A stretch of 64,000 bases of DNA from Histoplasma ohiense. Its lineage: Eukaryota; Ascomycota; Eurotiomycetes; Onygenales; Ajellomycetaceae. The position numbers were made by a program, and so were the translations under genes. The notes beneath the pieces are model-generated. The model did not search any database. It saw only the letters and a program-made list of their open reading frames with translations, and was not told where the DNA came from. Positions 1 to 9,688 of the stretch are shown here, in pieces (within the stretch, counting starts at the first letter, position 1; each line of letters starts with the position of its first letter). The stretch is from NCBI GenBank assembly GCA_017607445.1, contig JAEVHH010000005.1, forward strand, positions 2,547,001 to 2,611,000. Direction: 5' to 3'.

Positions 1-847
1 TGATTAATTGACTCTGCAATTATAGAAAATCCTACACAATCAGATAAACTCTGTGTATATATCAATCAGTCTCAAGCTCAAGAACTCTTGCTCAAAGAAC
101 AATGGAGACTAATAGCAGAAGCAGATGAATTCTGACAACAAGTCACTGAAACTGTATGAAGCAAAGCACTCTGATTCCCCACAGATGTATACTCAAGAAC
201 AGATATCTCAGCATATTTAATTGATGATAACAACTGCTTATACTTTTGAGATAGACAATGAGTTCTCAATTCAGAATCTCTATAAATATGAATCATACAA
301 GAAATTCATAACTTGCTGATGACTGAGCACTCAGAATATGAAATTATATACAACATCATCATTCAAGAATTCTACTGATTAGATATATCAAAAGATATAC
401 ACCAGTTTGTATGCAACTGTGATTGCTGTGGCTCAGTGATGACATGATATGAATGCTGAAAAGAGATGCTGAAGTCAATATTTGTCTCTGACTGAATTTG
501 ATGTGATATAGCTATTGATTTTGCAATTTTCTTGTCTGAAAGTGAAGATTCTATAAATATTCTAGTCATTGTTGACTGACTCAGCAAAAGTGTAATACTA
601 CAGCTCTGTGATAAGATGAATGCTGAAATAGTTGCAGATGTCTTTGTCAGAAGTCTGTTCTATTGTATACACAGTCTGTCTTCATTTATTATATCAGATA
701 GAGACAGTCAATTCATCAGTGCACTTTGAGCTCATATATATCAATTACTAAGAATTGAATGAAAGTTATCAACAATGTATCACTCAGAGACTGATGAAGC
801 TATTGAGAGAATAATATAAATGATAAAGAATATTCTCTGTAAGTTCT
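1..847 (+). pseudogene. G1-1 gypsy pol, post-RNase H to integrase (left fragment)
   Basis: Decayed internal part of a Ty3/gypsy element, entering from outside the window. It aligns base by base with the reverse complement of the best-preserved copy (about 43866 down to 43012), covering the RNase H/integrase linker, the integrase zinc finger and most of the catalytic core. Nearly every CpG and CC/GG of the better copy is TG/CA or TC/GA here, so the frame is full of TGA stops. The fragment ends in GTTCT at 843-847, the 5-bp target duplication of the inserted G2 element, and resumes at 7973. It is not functional. The family assignment is firm because the same sequence recurs in several copies in this window. 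Confidence 0.9.
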
Positions 848-1118
848 TGTAATAGGCGCAACGGAGATATCTATATTAGGAAATAGCTATGTGGCGATAG
901 AAGAACACAGAACACGCCAGAATTAATGAGAAGGGACATAGCGCACGGCACCATAGACGGCTGTAGCGCGTGGTGGTCGCCTATATAATGCTCGCTGATA
1001 TCCATAGATATTAGGAGATCAGCGATTAGCTTTGAATAATAGAGATTGCTACCTTCTTAACATCCTACATGCGTACTTCACACTACTCCCATAATTATAC
1101 CTACAACTATCTCTTACA
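848..1118 (+). repeat. G2 5' LTR
   Basis: A 271-bp terminal repeat, nearly unmutated and still rich in CpG. It holds a TATATAA box at 982-988. About 40 nt downstream is AGCGATTAG (1021-1029), which is nearly complementary to the sequence just after the LTR. It is the better preserved of the two LTRs: 3 of the 20 differences between them are mutations in this copy. Confidence 0.95.
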
Positions 1119-1130
1119 ATTCTAATCACT
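982..1130 (+). promoter_or_regulatory. G2 promoter and possible self-primer region
   Basis: TATATAA lies at 982-988. CTAATCACT at 1122-1130, three bases after the LTR end, is the reverse complement of AGTGATTAG. That 9-mer occurs in the 3' LTR, and as AGCGATTAG (one C/T difference) at 1021-1029 in the 5' LTR, about 40 nt after the TATA box. No sequence complementary to a tRNA 3' end (TGG start) was seen beside the LTR. This suggests Tf1-like self-priming, but the match is short and the transcript start is inferred. Confidence 0.4.
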
Positions 1131-1153
1131 CATAACTTTATCTGAGTGGTCCG

Positions 1154-2263
1154 TTGTTACACACACCTACAATAAAGCACACAACATTAGTTAAAACACA
1201 CAAGATGGTCTCAACACACACAAGATCCCTTGAAAACCAATCTAAATCCTCTACTGTCTTCAATGATCACAATGTGTGTTTGCAACAGTTGAACAATCAA
1301 ATCTATGAACAAGAGCAGCAATTAGCTATTCTGCATGCACAACAGCAGCTCAATGAGTTGGAAGTGCAGATTTGTGAAGATACTCTCATTGAACCTCAAT
1401 TAACCCAGAATATCACCACAGAACCACCACAAAATCGATCTGTGAACAATACAGATGATGATAGTGAAACACCATCAAGGTTGAAGATTAAGGACTATTA
1501 TCAAGGAAAAAATATGTTAGAATTCAAGGACTATAAAGATCACATGTTGACCCTCTTTACACACCACCACTGATATTATCAAAAGAAAGAACACAAGATA
1601 AATGATGCTAAACTCTATCTTGATGCCCATGTTAAGCAGAAGTGGTTGAATTTTGTATCATTGTATGAGAGATGTGGAGGAGCAACACCATTGACTTTTG
1701 ATGATATGTTATCACATCTAGAAATGCAAATTAACGATCCACAGAACCAGTGCTGATTGGTGAGTCAAAAGTTTCAAGATATGAAGCAACAAGAATGGCA
1801 ATTGATATGCAATTTCTCTAAATATCTCAAAGACTGGGAATACTACTTACCCTCATATAGTGAAGAACAAAGAATGGATAACTTGTGTAGTAAGACATTG
1901 AAGGTATTATGCACAGAACTCAACTGTTGAAATCAAAAGTCTCAGAACTATGAAGAGTTGCTTTGAACTCTACAGACTCTTGAGGAAAATATGCTGAAGC
2001 AACAGTATGCTATTCACAAAGAAAGACCTGCAATATTTGTAGGGAATCAGTGTTGTTCTGATAAATCTAGCAACCATCAGAACAAGAGGAAATGAGAGGA
2101 ACAAATGAGTTCAACTGAACAAATCAAGAAAGATAAATATAACTGAATGAAGGAGTGTTCTCACTGTCATAAGAAGGGTCATGTTGCAAATGATTGTTGA
2201 ATGTTACACTTCAAAAAGCACAACCAAGTTCAACAAGCAAAAAACCAACAATCTCAATCATAG
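1154..2263 (+). pseudogene. G2 gag (decayed)
   Basis: Capsid/nucleocapsid gene. The frame starting at ATG 1154 (an in-frame ATG at 1205 is an alternative) encodes a Gln-rich coiled-coil-like segment (QLNNQIYEQEQQLAIL) and a capsid-like body. An intact CCHC zinc knuckle, CSHCHKKGHVANDC, follows at about 2156-2197 in the same frame. The frame is interrupted by TGA codons where Trp or Arg is expected and ends at TAG 2261-2263. The slippery heptamer AAAAAAC at 2239-2245 is in frame 15 nt before that stop, so Gag-Pol would be made by -1 frameshifting. Gag would package the element RNA into virus-like particles. This copy is inactive. Confidence 0.85.
2239..2245 (+). other. -1 frameshift slippery heptamer of G2
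   Basis: A AAA AAC, with the codon boundary matching the gag frame (GCA AAA AAC). The pol frame continues from 2245 in the -1 phase, and the gag stop TAG is at 2261-2263. Gag codons start at positions equal to 2 modulo 3 and pol codons at 1 modulo 3, the -1 relation required. Confidence 0.7.
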
Positions 2264-5200
2264 AAGCAGCTGCTGCATTGAGAATACAAACAACTAGACT
2301 GTGAGATAAACAATTATTGGCGATGAATACATGGATGCTGACAGAAGTGGGATGGTCGATGGCATGAACACTAGTGAATTCTGGCACAGATGTGAACTTT
2401 GTGTCCCACACCTGAGCATCAAAATATTTCTCAAAGGCAGAAGGTAAACCAAAAGTAGTGGAAGCAGTTGATAATCATAAGATTAAATCATATGAACAAT
2501 GAAGAGCTGCAATGAAGATTATCGATGATGAACATGTCCTCTGAGAAGGATTCCACCATTTTGAAGAGGCTGACATTAGCAGATATGATGTAATTTTGAG
2601 TATGCTGTGGTTGAAAGCTGTGAACTCTGATATCAACTGGGTGCAAAGATGCTGAATCTATAGAAAAGCATTGAATATTAACCATGTGCATCTGAATACT
2701 GCTAAAGAATTTGCAACACTAATTGATGATGGCAATATTATATTTGCTGTCTTATCATTACAAGCTGTGAGTGCAGCAACTGAGCCAAATATCCCAGATG
2801 ATTATAAAGATTATCTTGATGTATTTCAAGAAGACATACCTGATGTGGAACATGCACCTCATAATCATGCCATAGAGCTCAAACCTGGCAAGAAACCTCC
2901 ATACCAACTGATATATAACTTATCACCTCAAGAACTCTCTGTCCTCCAAGAATATATCAAAAAGGTGTTAGAGAAGAATTGAATATGTCCATCCAAGAGT
3001 CCAGCCAGCACATCAGTGTTATTCATGCTGAAGAAAGATGGAACCCTGTGTCTTTGCATGGATTATCAAGGATTGAATGAAATAACGGTCAAGAATCGAT
3101 ATCCACTGCCCTTGATAAGTGAAATACTTGATAGATTAGCAGATGCCAAAATATATATGCAACTGAATCTTAGAGACGCGTATCATAGAATTCACATACA
3201 AGCAGAGGATGAATGGAAAACAGCATTTCAAACATGATATGAACACTTTGAATATCTAGTCTTATCTTTTGGGCTAACCAATGCTCCTGCAACCTTTCAA
3301 TCTTATATCAACAAAGCTCTCAGCAACCTTTTAGATGTATATTGTGTGGCTTATCTCAACAATATCATAATCTATTCAAACACACTTGATGAACATGTCG
3401 TCCATGTTAAGAACGTGCTGAAACGGTTAAGGCAATGGAGACTATATGTCAAACTTAGTAAGTGTACATTCCACACAACAGAAATTGGATTTTTGAGTTT
3501 TGTGATTACCACACAGAGCATTACTGTCGAGAAACACCACATCAACACAATCCTAGATTGATCAGAACTGTGAACTATAAACAAATTGCAAATATTTCTA
3601 GAATTCATCAATTTCTATCATTGATTCATATACAAGTTCTTGATAATAACAGCACCCCTGACTGAATTGTTAAAAGATTATGAAATGAAAAGAGGGAAGA
3701 ATAACACATCTGTCCAGTTAGATGATAACTGCAAGCATGCAATTTTGCAGTTAAAAGAATGCTTTACAAAAGCATCATTGTTGGTCCACTTTGATCTGCA
3801 GTGAAAACTCCATATAGAAACAGACAGATCTGGTGTTGCAATTGCTGCAGTAATATCACAATTAATGAATGATGATCACTGACACCCAATCACGTTTTGA
3901 TCTAGAAAGCTCACAGAAACAGAAAGATGTTATCAAACATATGATTTAGAAATGTTGTCAATTGTAGAAGCTTTCAGACAATGACACCACTACTTATATG
4001 ATAGCAGGCATCTGATAACTGTTTTATCTGACCATACCAATCTCCAGCACTTCATGACAATGAAGCAGCTAAATGAACATCAGATTCACTGAATGGAAAT
4101 GCTCTCAGTGTTTGATTTTGAAATAGAGCATCATTCTGAGAAAAATAATCCCACAGATGCATCAAGTTGTTGCTCAGATTTTGTAAAACATGCAGCTCCC
4201 TTGACAGAGCTCTCTACTCTGCAAGAGAAGCTGTGTAAGAGAATCTTTAAGTCACTAAAGACAAAAGAAAACACAAAGTTAGATCAATGTGTCAAGATGA
4301 TGTGAAAAGATCTGCAAGTTAATGAAAATTGTTGAGCAAAGAGGCTCATAGTCATTGATGACAACAACCTCTGCAGAATAAAGAACACACCTGTGGATGA
4401 GAACAAGATTGCAGATATTACAGAGTTAAATCTAGAAACTCTGATGCCACAGATTCTAGCTGTCAAGGTATTTGAGTCTGAGACAGTCTATCATGAAGAG
4501 ATAGCCAAATCTATCATTGAACTCTTACTGCAGATTCAGAATAGAGACACTGACACATCTGAACTTCACAGAAGACTAGAGATGAATGACACTAGTGTAG
4601 ATAATCATTCAATCTGAGCAGTAGATAAAGATGATCTGCTCAGAAAAGATGATAAAGTCTACATACTGCAAGACAAGGCTGTAAGACATGAAATAATGAA
4701 AATGAACCACAATGATCCCCAAGATGGCCATTTTGAATGTGACAAAACCATCAAAGCAATCAAATGCAAGTACTTGTGGCATGGTATGAGCAATGAGATT
4801 GCAGAATATGTGAGAACTTGTGATGTTTGCCAACACATCAAGATACTGCAGCACAAGCCATATGGGTTGCTACAATCACATTCAGTGCCAGATAAGAAAT
4901 GGCATACAATTAGCATGGACTTTATTGAAGACCTGCCAGATAATAAAAAGAGAAGTCAAATCTATAATGCTATTGTCATATTTGTTGATTTATTCATCAA
5001 ATGAGCCATAATTGTGCCCACATCTTCAGAGCTAGATGCAGAAGGACTTGTGGATATTATTGTATGAAGGATTGTGAAGAACTTTGGCCTACCTGTGAAC
5101 ATTATTAGCAATCAAGATTCATTAATAAATAGCAAGTTTTGATTGACATTGTGTTATCTGCTTCATGTTCAACAAAAATTATCGACGGCATTCCACCCGC

Positions 5201-6027
5201 AAACCGACGGCCAGACAGAACAATTGAATCAGGTGATTGAACATTATCTTCACACATATTGCAGCTACCAGCAAGATAATTGGATAGAATGGATTCCTCT
5301 GATGCAATGGGCATATAACAATGCCTTCCACACATTGATAAAAATGACATCATCTGAAGCAATGATCGGCCGATCAACTGAACTTTGCATAGATGTGGAG
5401 CCCCCAAGCACAGGTGTGTCAAAATCAGCAATGGAACAAGTGGAATGGATGAAGCAAGTGGAGAACAAAATCTGAGAATGTCTGGAAGCTGCCAAAGCAG
5501 CTGAGAAAAAGTATTATGATCAGTGTCATATATCAAAAAGCTTTAAGATAGAGGACTGGGTAATGCTGCATGCAAAAAATATATCCACCTTGCAACCCTC
5601 ACCCAAACTAGATCATTGATTTTTGGGTCTCTTTCAAATAATTGATATCTGTGGTACACAGATGTACAAACTGAAACTCATGCTGCAATATAAAGAAATT
5701 CATCCCATATTCCATGTTTCCCTTCTCAAACCTTATCACACGCGCGACAGACAAATCCTGCAAGCAGAACTGATAATTATAGATGCACAAGAGAAATGGA
5801 AAGTTGAAGCTATATTAGACAAATGTCAGTACTGCAGTCAAACACAATATCTTGTCAAATGGAAAGATTGTACAGACACAGATAATTCTTGAGAATCTGA
5901 GGAAAACTTGATGAACAGTCAGAAGTACTTGAAACAGTTTAATAAAATCTATCAGAAGTCAGTCAGTAAACAAAAACAAAGAAGACAATGATGACTGCTG
6001 AATATACTTATTTCACTCAGAGATTAA
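2245..6027 (+). pseudogene. G2 pol: protease, RT, RNase H, integrase, chromodomain (decayed)
   Basis: One continuous frame apart from TGA (and few other) stops. Protease is at about 2371; its active site reads VNSGTD, so the catalytic Asp codon has become Asn. Reverse transcriptase runs about 2880-3560; the catalytic box reads YLNNIIIYS (3352-3378), where YLDD is expected, both Asp lost by CpG transitions. RNase H is about 3780-4180, the integrase zinc finger about 4690-4850, and the integrase core about 4910-5240. In the core the first Asp (MDFIED) and the Glu (DGQTEQ) are intact but the middle Asp reads SNQDS. A C-terminal chromodomain (KWKVEAILD, YLVKWKD) lies at about 5800-5900. The stop at 6025-6027 overlaps the end of the antisense gene by 20 nt. 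In life it would copy and integrate the element; the chromodomain would steer insertion to heterochromatin. Confidence 0.9.
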
Positions 6028-7158
6028 AAAACAGATCTGCCTCAGCTTGGCCAGTGTCATTCAAGAAATTGTCACCAAGGCAAATCTGCTTATTATCCTG
6101 GATTTTCTCAACTGATGAAGCATGACATTTCAATGATGACTTGGGAGCTGTGATCAGTGATGTAACCACCAGAATCTCATCAATCACTGTTTCAGCTGAA
6201 GTCTCAGAAGAACTGTCTCATTGAATCTTCTGAATCTTCACAGCAAAGAATCTAACTGCTGCAGTCACAGCACTCTGCAAAACATTAACATTTGAAGTGT
6301 CTGCATCAGTGACAATTAAATCCTCAGCAGTGTTGATAACTGCCTGAGTCAATTCAATAGCATCTGCTGGCATCTAATAGGAAGTTAATATTATATACCA
6401 TAAAAACATCTGTTTTGAATAATAACTTACTGGAATGCAGGCATGCTTTGTCACTGAGCAGTGCTTGCATTTTTTGTGTCAACCCTCAGCAGGCTCACAA
6501 TGATGGTGGGGGGATGTTGTCAAATGTTGAATACAACAACAGCAATATGCTGCTGCATTTCTTTCTAACACTTCAACAGAACTGTCTGCTTCCTCATCTT
6601 CATCTACATTATCAGTCAACTCAAATAACATACCAAGATCTTGGCCCAGTGAGGATGACACTGATGTAATAGCAGGATGTGAAAACATGCTTTCTGGAAC
6701 ACTGCTATAATCAAATGCCACACCCTGCTGTGACAACAGATCATCAGAGTTTATATAGAATTCTAGAACCCCATCTGTGTTCTTATAGATCTGCATGTCA
6801 AGTACAAACCTTGCAACAGCAGTTTGATATATGGCAAATCTCTCATTCAGAACTTCATCAGAGAGCAGCATCTCATGAAATTCATTGATCAAAGATTGAT
6901 CAATTTCATGAAAGCACTCAGACATCTATAATCCATTAGCACTCATAACAATCTCAGTTTAAGAAAACTTACAGCAGCACAACTTCTATTTGATATATGA
7001 CAGACATGACAGCATATCCATTCATCATTCACAAAGCAAGAATATACTGGAGGGTTCTGCAACCTCTCCAGACAACCCAAGCAAATGCTCTCAATGGCAG
7101 ACAGCATATCACCCTCCATAGACTTTGAACCAGCAACAGAAACAGCTGGTTCTGACAT
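6008..7158 (-). pseudogene. Antisense three-exon cysteine-rich gene carried by G2
   Basis: Unrecognised gene on the opposite strand to pol, wholly inside the element. I infer exons 7158-6973, 6925-6431 and 6373-6008 (minus). Intron 1 (6926-6972, 47 nt) and intron 2 (6374-6430, 57 nt) both begin GTAAGT and end TAG, with CTAAT- and TTAAC-type branch sequences upstream of the acceptor. All exons are multiples of three and join in phase 0, giving 348 codons. The product has C26xxC29, C50xxC53x6C60 and C215xxC218x6C225; the last two have the half-cluster spacing known from Zn2Cys6 proteins. It also has an acidic stretch (DNVDEDEEADSS). Frame breaks seen are three TGA codons, at Trp/Arg-type positions (one at the end of exon 2, two in exon 3). 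Its role is unknown; a zinc-binding accessory protein is a guess. Confidence 0.65.
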
Positions 7159-7701
7159 TCTATCATAACTTTAATTAGTACCAAGACCTTATTCAAAGAA
7201 GGAGGAAAAGCAAAAGCAACAAGAAAGAAAGACAGATGTTGAAGATTGGAATCAATATTGCAATGATGATCAAAGGAATTGCAACAACACAAAACTCAAC
7301 CCAAAATGGAAAATGCAATCATGCAACCAAAACTTCGAATTTCACAATAAAAATCACATAGAAAGATACAGTGTACTTTGTTTGATAAATTGATGTATTC
7401 TTTTTAAATAAAAAATCATTGATGGTGATGATGGTGATGATTTTGTTAGGGTACGACTTTTTGGTGTAAAAGTCAAAGGAAAGGGGTTCAGAAGTTGTGC
7501 CTAAATTGTGATTGAACTGCATTGACACCAGAGATGAAAAAACATTCTTCCAAAACAGCAACACTTTGGAATTAATTCCAACAATTAATTCAGCTCAATC
7601 CTGTGAATTTCATACAATATCAACCACGCAGCACATATTACAAACTTCGCACATCACATTAAGAAGCTCTGGGGACCAGGCCTTTGAAGAAGGGAGATAA
7701 T
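7159..7701. other. G2 non-coding 3' region with polypurine tract
   Basis: No convincing gene. It contains the presumed promoter of the antisense gene, an imperfect GATGGT-type microsatellite (about 7419-7442), and the purine-rich tract AGAAGGGAGATAA (7688-7700) immediately before the 3' LTR, the expected plus-strand primer. Base composition is less depleted of GG/CC than the surrounding G1 elements. Confidence 0.6.
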
Positions 7702-7972
7702 TGTAATAGGTGCAACAGAGATATCTATATTAGAAAATAGCTATGTGGTGATAGAAGAACACAGAACACATCAGAATTAATGAGAAGGGACATAGCACAC
7801 AGCACCATAGGCGGCTGTAGTGTGTGGTGGTCGCCTATATAATGCTCGCTGATATCTGTAGATATTAGAAGATCAGTGATTAGCTTTGAATAATAGAGAT
7901 TGCTATCTTCTTAACATCCTATGTGTGTACTTCACACTACTCTCATAATTATACCTACAACTATCTCTTACA
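7702..7972 (+). repeat. G2 3' LTR
   Basis: A 271-bp copy of the LTR at 848. It carries 17 of the 20 inter-LTR differences, all C-to-T or G-to-A, at CpG or CpC. The target duplication GTTCT follows at 7973-7977. Confidence 0.95.
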
Positions 7973-8717
7973 GTTCTGCAATTATATACAAGACAACTGA
8001 AGCAATCTGCTGCTGTATGCTAAGATTGTGATTAATGATTAAGATTCTACTATGACAGATGTAAGCTCATTCTTTCTTCTATATGAATACAACTTAGAGA
8101 TTCTGAACTTCTCTGAGACTCTCTGAGAAACTGTGTACATCTGCAGCCTCATACAGATGACAGAGAATATTGTGAGCAAACTGAAAAAAGTCTGTGAATA
8201 AGCAGAAGCTTCAATGATCAGTGTTCAGTAAAATTATAAGAATTAAATGAACATCAGAAAAAGTTCTGTGATCTGATATTATGTAGAAGACAAAGTCTGA
8301 CTGAATCTCAAGAACATAAAAATGAACTGTCCCTCATATATACTAGATTACTATCATATCAAGTATACATTGAAGAAAGTGTTAGATATACATGATTATC
8401 AACTCAACATTTCATCTGATATTCACAATGTCTTTCATACAAATCTGCTTCAATCTGTGGCTGAGGATTCATTCCCCTCACAGAGAACCTCTGATTGGCA
8501 GCCACTTATCATTGTAGAAGAAGACAACAAACTTGAGTGAGAGATCAAAGCAATTCTTGACAATAGAATCAATTACTGCTGCTGTGAATATCTTGTCAAA
8601 TGAATAGAATACAATTGTTCAATCTGGGAATCTGTGTCTGTCTTGAAGAACACCATCACTCTCAACATCTACAAGTTCTCACTCACTCTGATAGAGAGGG
8701 ATAATGTGACAGATTAG
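7973..8717 (+). pseudogene. G1-1 pol C-terminus: integrase end and chromodomain (right fragment)
   Basis: Continuation of G1-1 after the G2 insertion. It covers the last part of integrase and a C-terminal chromodomain (about 8520-8690) whose YLVKW core can still be read as CEYLVK. As in all G1 copies, the pol frame is expected to end at a TAG 13 bases inside the LTR (8715-8717). Numerous TGA stops mark it as dead. Confidence 0.85.
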
Positions 8718-9239
8718 TATCTGTTAGCAATTAACTTATACAATCAACTCTTCTTCTGCACTCACTTGTTTCTGATTATTGTGATTTCATGTAACTCTTG
8801 ATGTTCTTTTGCTCTGTGCTCTGTGCTTGTATAGTCTCTAACAATTCTTCTGTATAGCTTTTAACATTCTTCTGCTCTATGCTCTGCACTTATGTAGTCT
8901 CTAATGATTCTTTTATGTAGCTTTCAATGATTCTCTTCTTTTATACTCTGTACTTATATAGTTTCTAACAATTCTTCTGTGTAAGCTTTCAATGATTCTT
9001 CTGCTCCACACTCTGCACTTATGTAGTTTCTAATGATTCTTTCATATAGCTTTTAATGTTCTTCTGTTCTGTGCTTCACTGTGAAGCAGCTTCTGATATT
9101 CTTCTGCTCTGAATTTCCCTTTATAAGTACCCTCTTTGTACAACCTTTTCTTCTGATTTCTTTTCTCTTTCTTTTCTTAATCAATTCATAATCTGTATTA
9201 GAATAGTGCTAGATCGTTAATCGAAGTACGTCTGTTACA
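8705..9239 (+). repeat. G1-1 3' LTR
   Basis: A 535-bp LTR, TGTGACAG to TGTTACA. It has four degenerate copies of the 63-bp tandem unit typical of this family, then a TATAAGTA box, a pyrimidine-rich stretch and the AATCAATTCATAA segment proposed as RNA 5' end. The matching 5' LTR is left of the window, so the target duplication (predicted ATTTG, 9240-9244) cannot be confirmed. Confidence 0.9.
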
Positions 9240-9688
9240 ATTTGATATTTTACATTATACAATTCTTTGTTGTGAGCATATATTATTGTAGCGATATTAT
9301 GCTCATGATATATATATATATATATGTATATGTATACTTGTAAGTTGCATGTGACTTTACATTTAGTATCAGTAAACAACGAAAGCTGATAAATTCATAC
9401 TGTGAAATTGTGATATATTAGAGATAGATAATATGTCTAATGAATTAACTTTTTAGCACTTACAAATCTTAATAATATCTTCAATATTTTCATTATTATT
9501 TTTTTCTATTTGATCATAATGTGTTTTATTTGTTGTTGTTTATAAATATATTCTACTAGTATTCTAACCAATTAGAATGGGTTAATGAAAAAGGGGTAAA
9601 AAAAATCCCAATCAAATTGAATCAATTTCTTAACCTTTTTATTCTTAGAATTCATTTTACATATAATTTCTTATCATTTATATTCATC
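9240..9688. other. AT-rich gap with TA microsatellite
   Basis: Non-coding, very AT-rich sequence between G1-1 and the next decayed gene. It has an alternating TA tract at about 9308-9334 and a G/C-run patch (GGGTTA, AGGGG, AATCCC) near 9578-9610 showing it is less mutated than the elements. It may be the upstream region of the gene beginning at 9689. Confidence 0.5.

Larger units (their letters stand above)
848..7972 (+). mobile_element. G2: complete Ty3/gypsy chromodomain retrotransposon
   Basis: A 7.1-kb LTR retrotransposon with two 271-bp LTRs (848-1118 and 7702-7972), both beginning TGTAAT and ending TTACA. It is flanked by the duplication GTTCT (843-847 and 7973-7977) and sits inside the integrase region of G1-1. 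Internal order is gag, pol (protease, reverse transcriptase, RNase H, integrase, chromodomain), then a convergent antisense gene and a polypurine tract. This order with a C-terminal chromodomain defines the chromovirus branch of Ty3/gypsy elements. It is moderately decayed by C-to-T changes: domains remain readable but are interrupted by TGA codons. The LTRs are about 93 percent identical by manual alignment. Confidence 0.95.

Noticed and set aside
1154..6027. TGA might be read as Trp (alternative genetic code), since most internal stops are TGA at Trp positions
   Set aside because: The intact gene at 62038-64000 and the younger G1-6 use TGG for Trp. TGA also stands where Arg (CGA) is expected, and LTRs show the same transitions in non-coding DNA. 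Mutation explains it fully.
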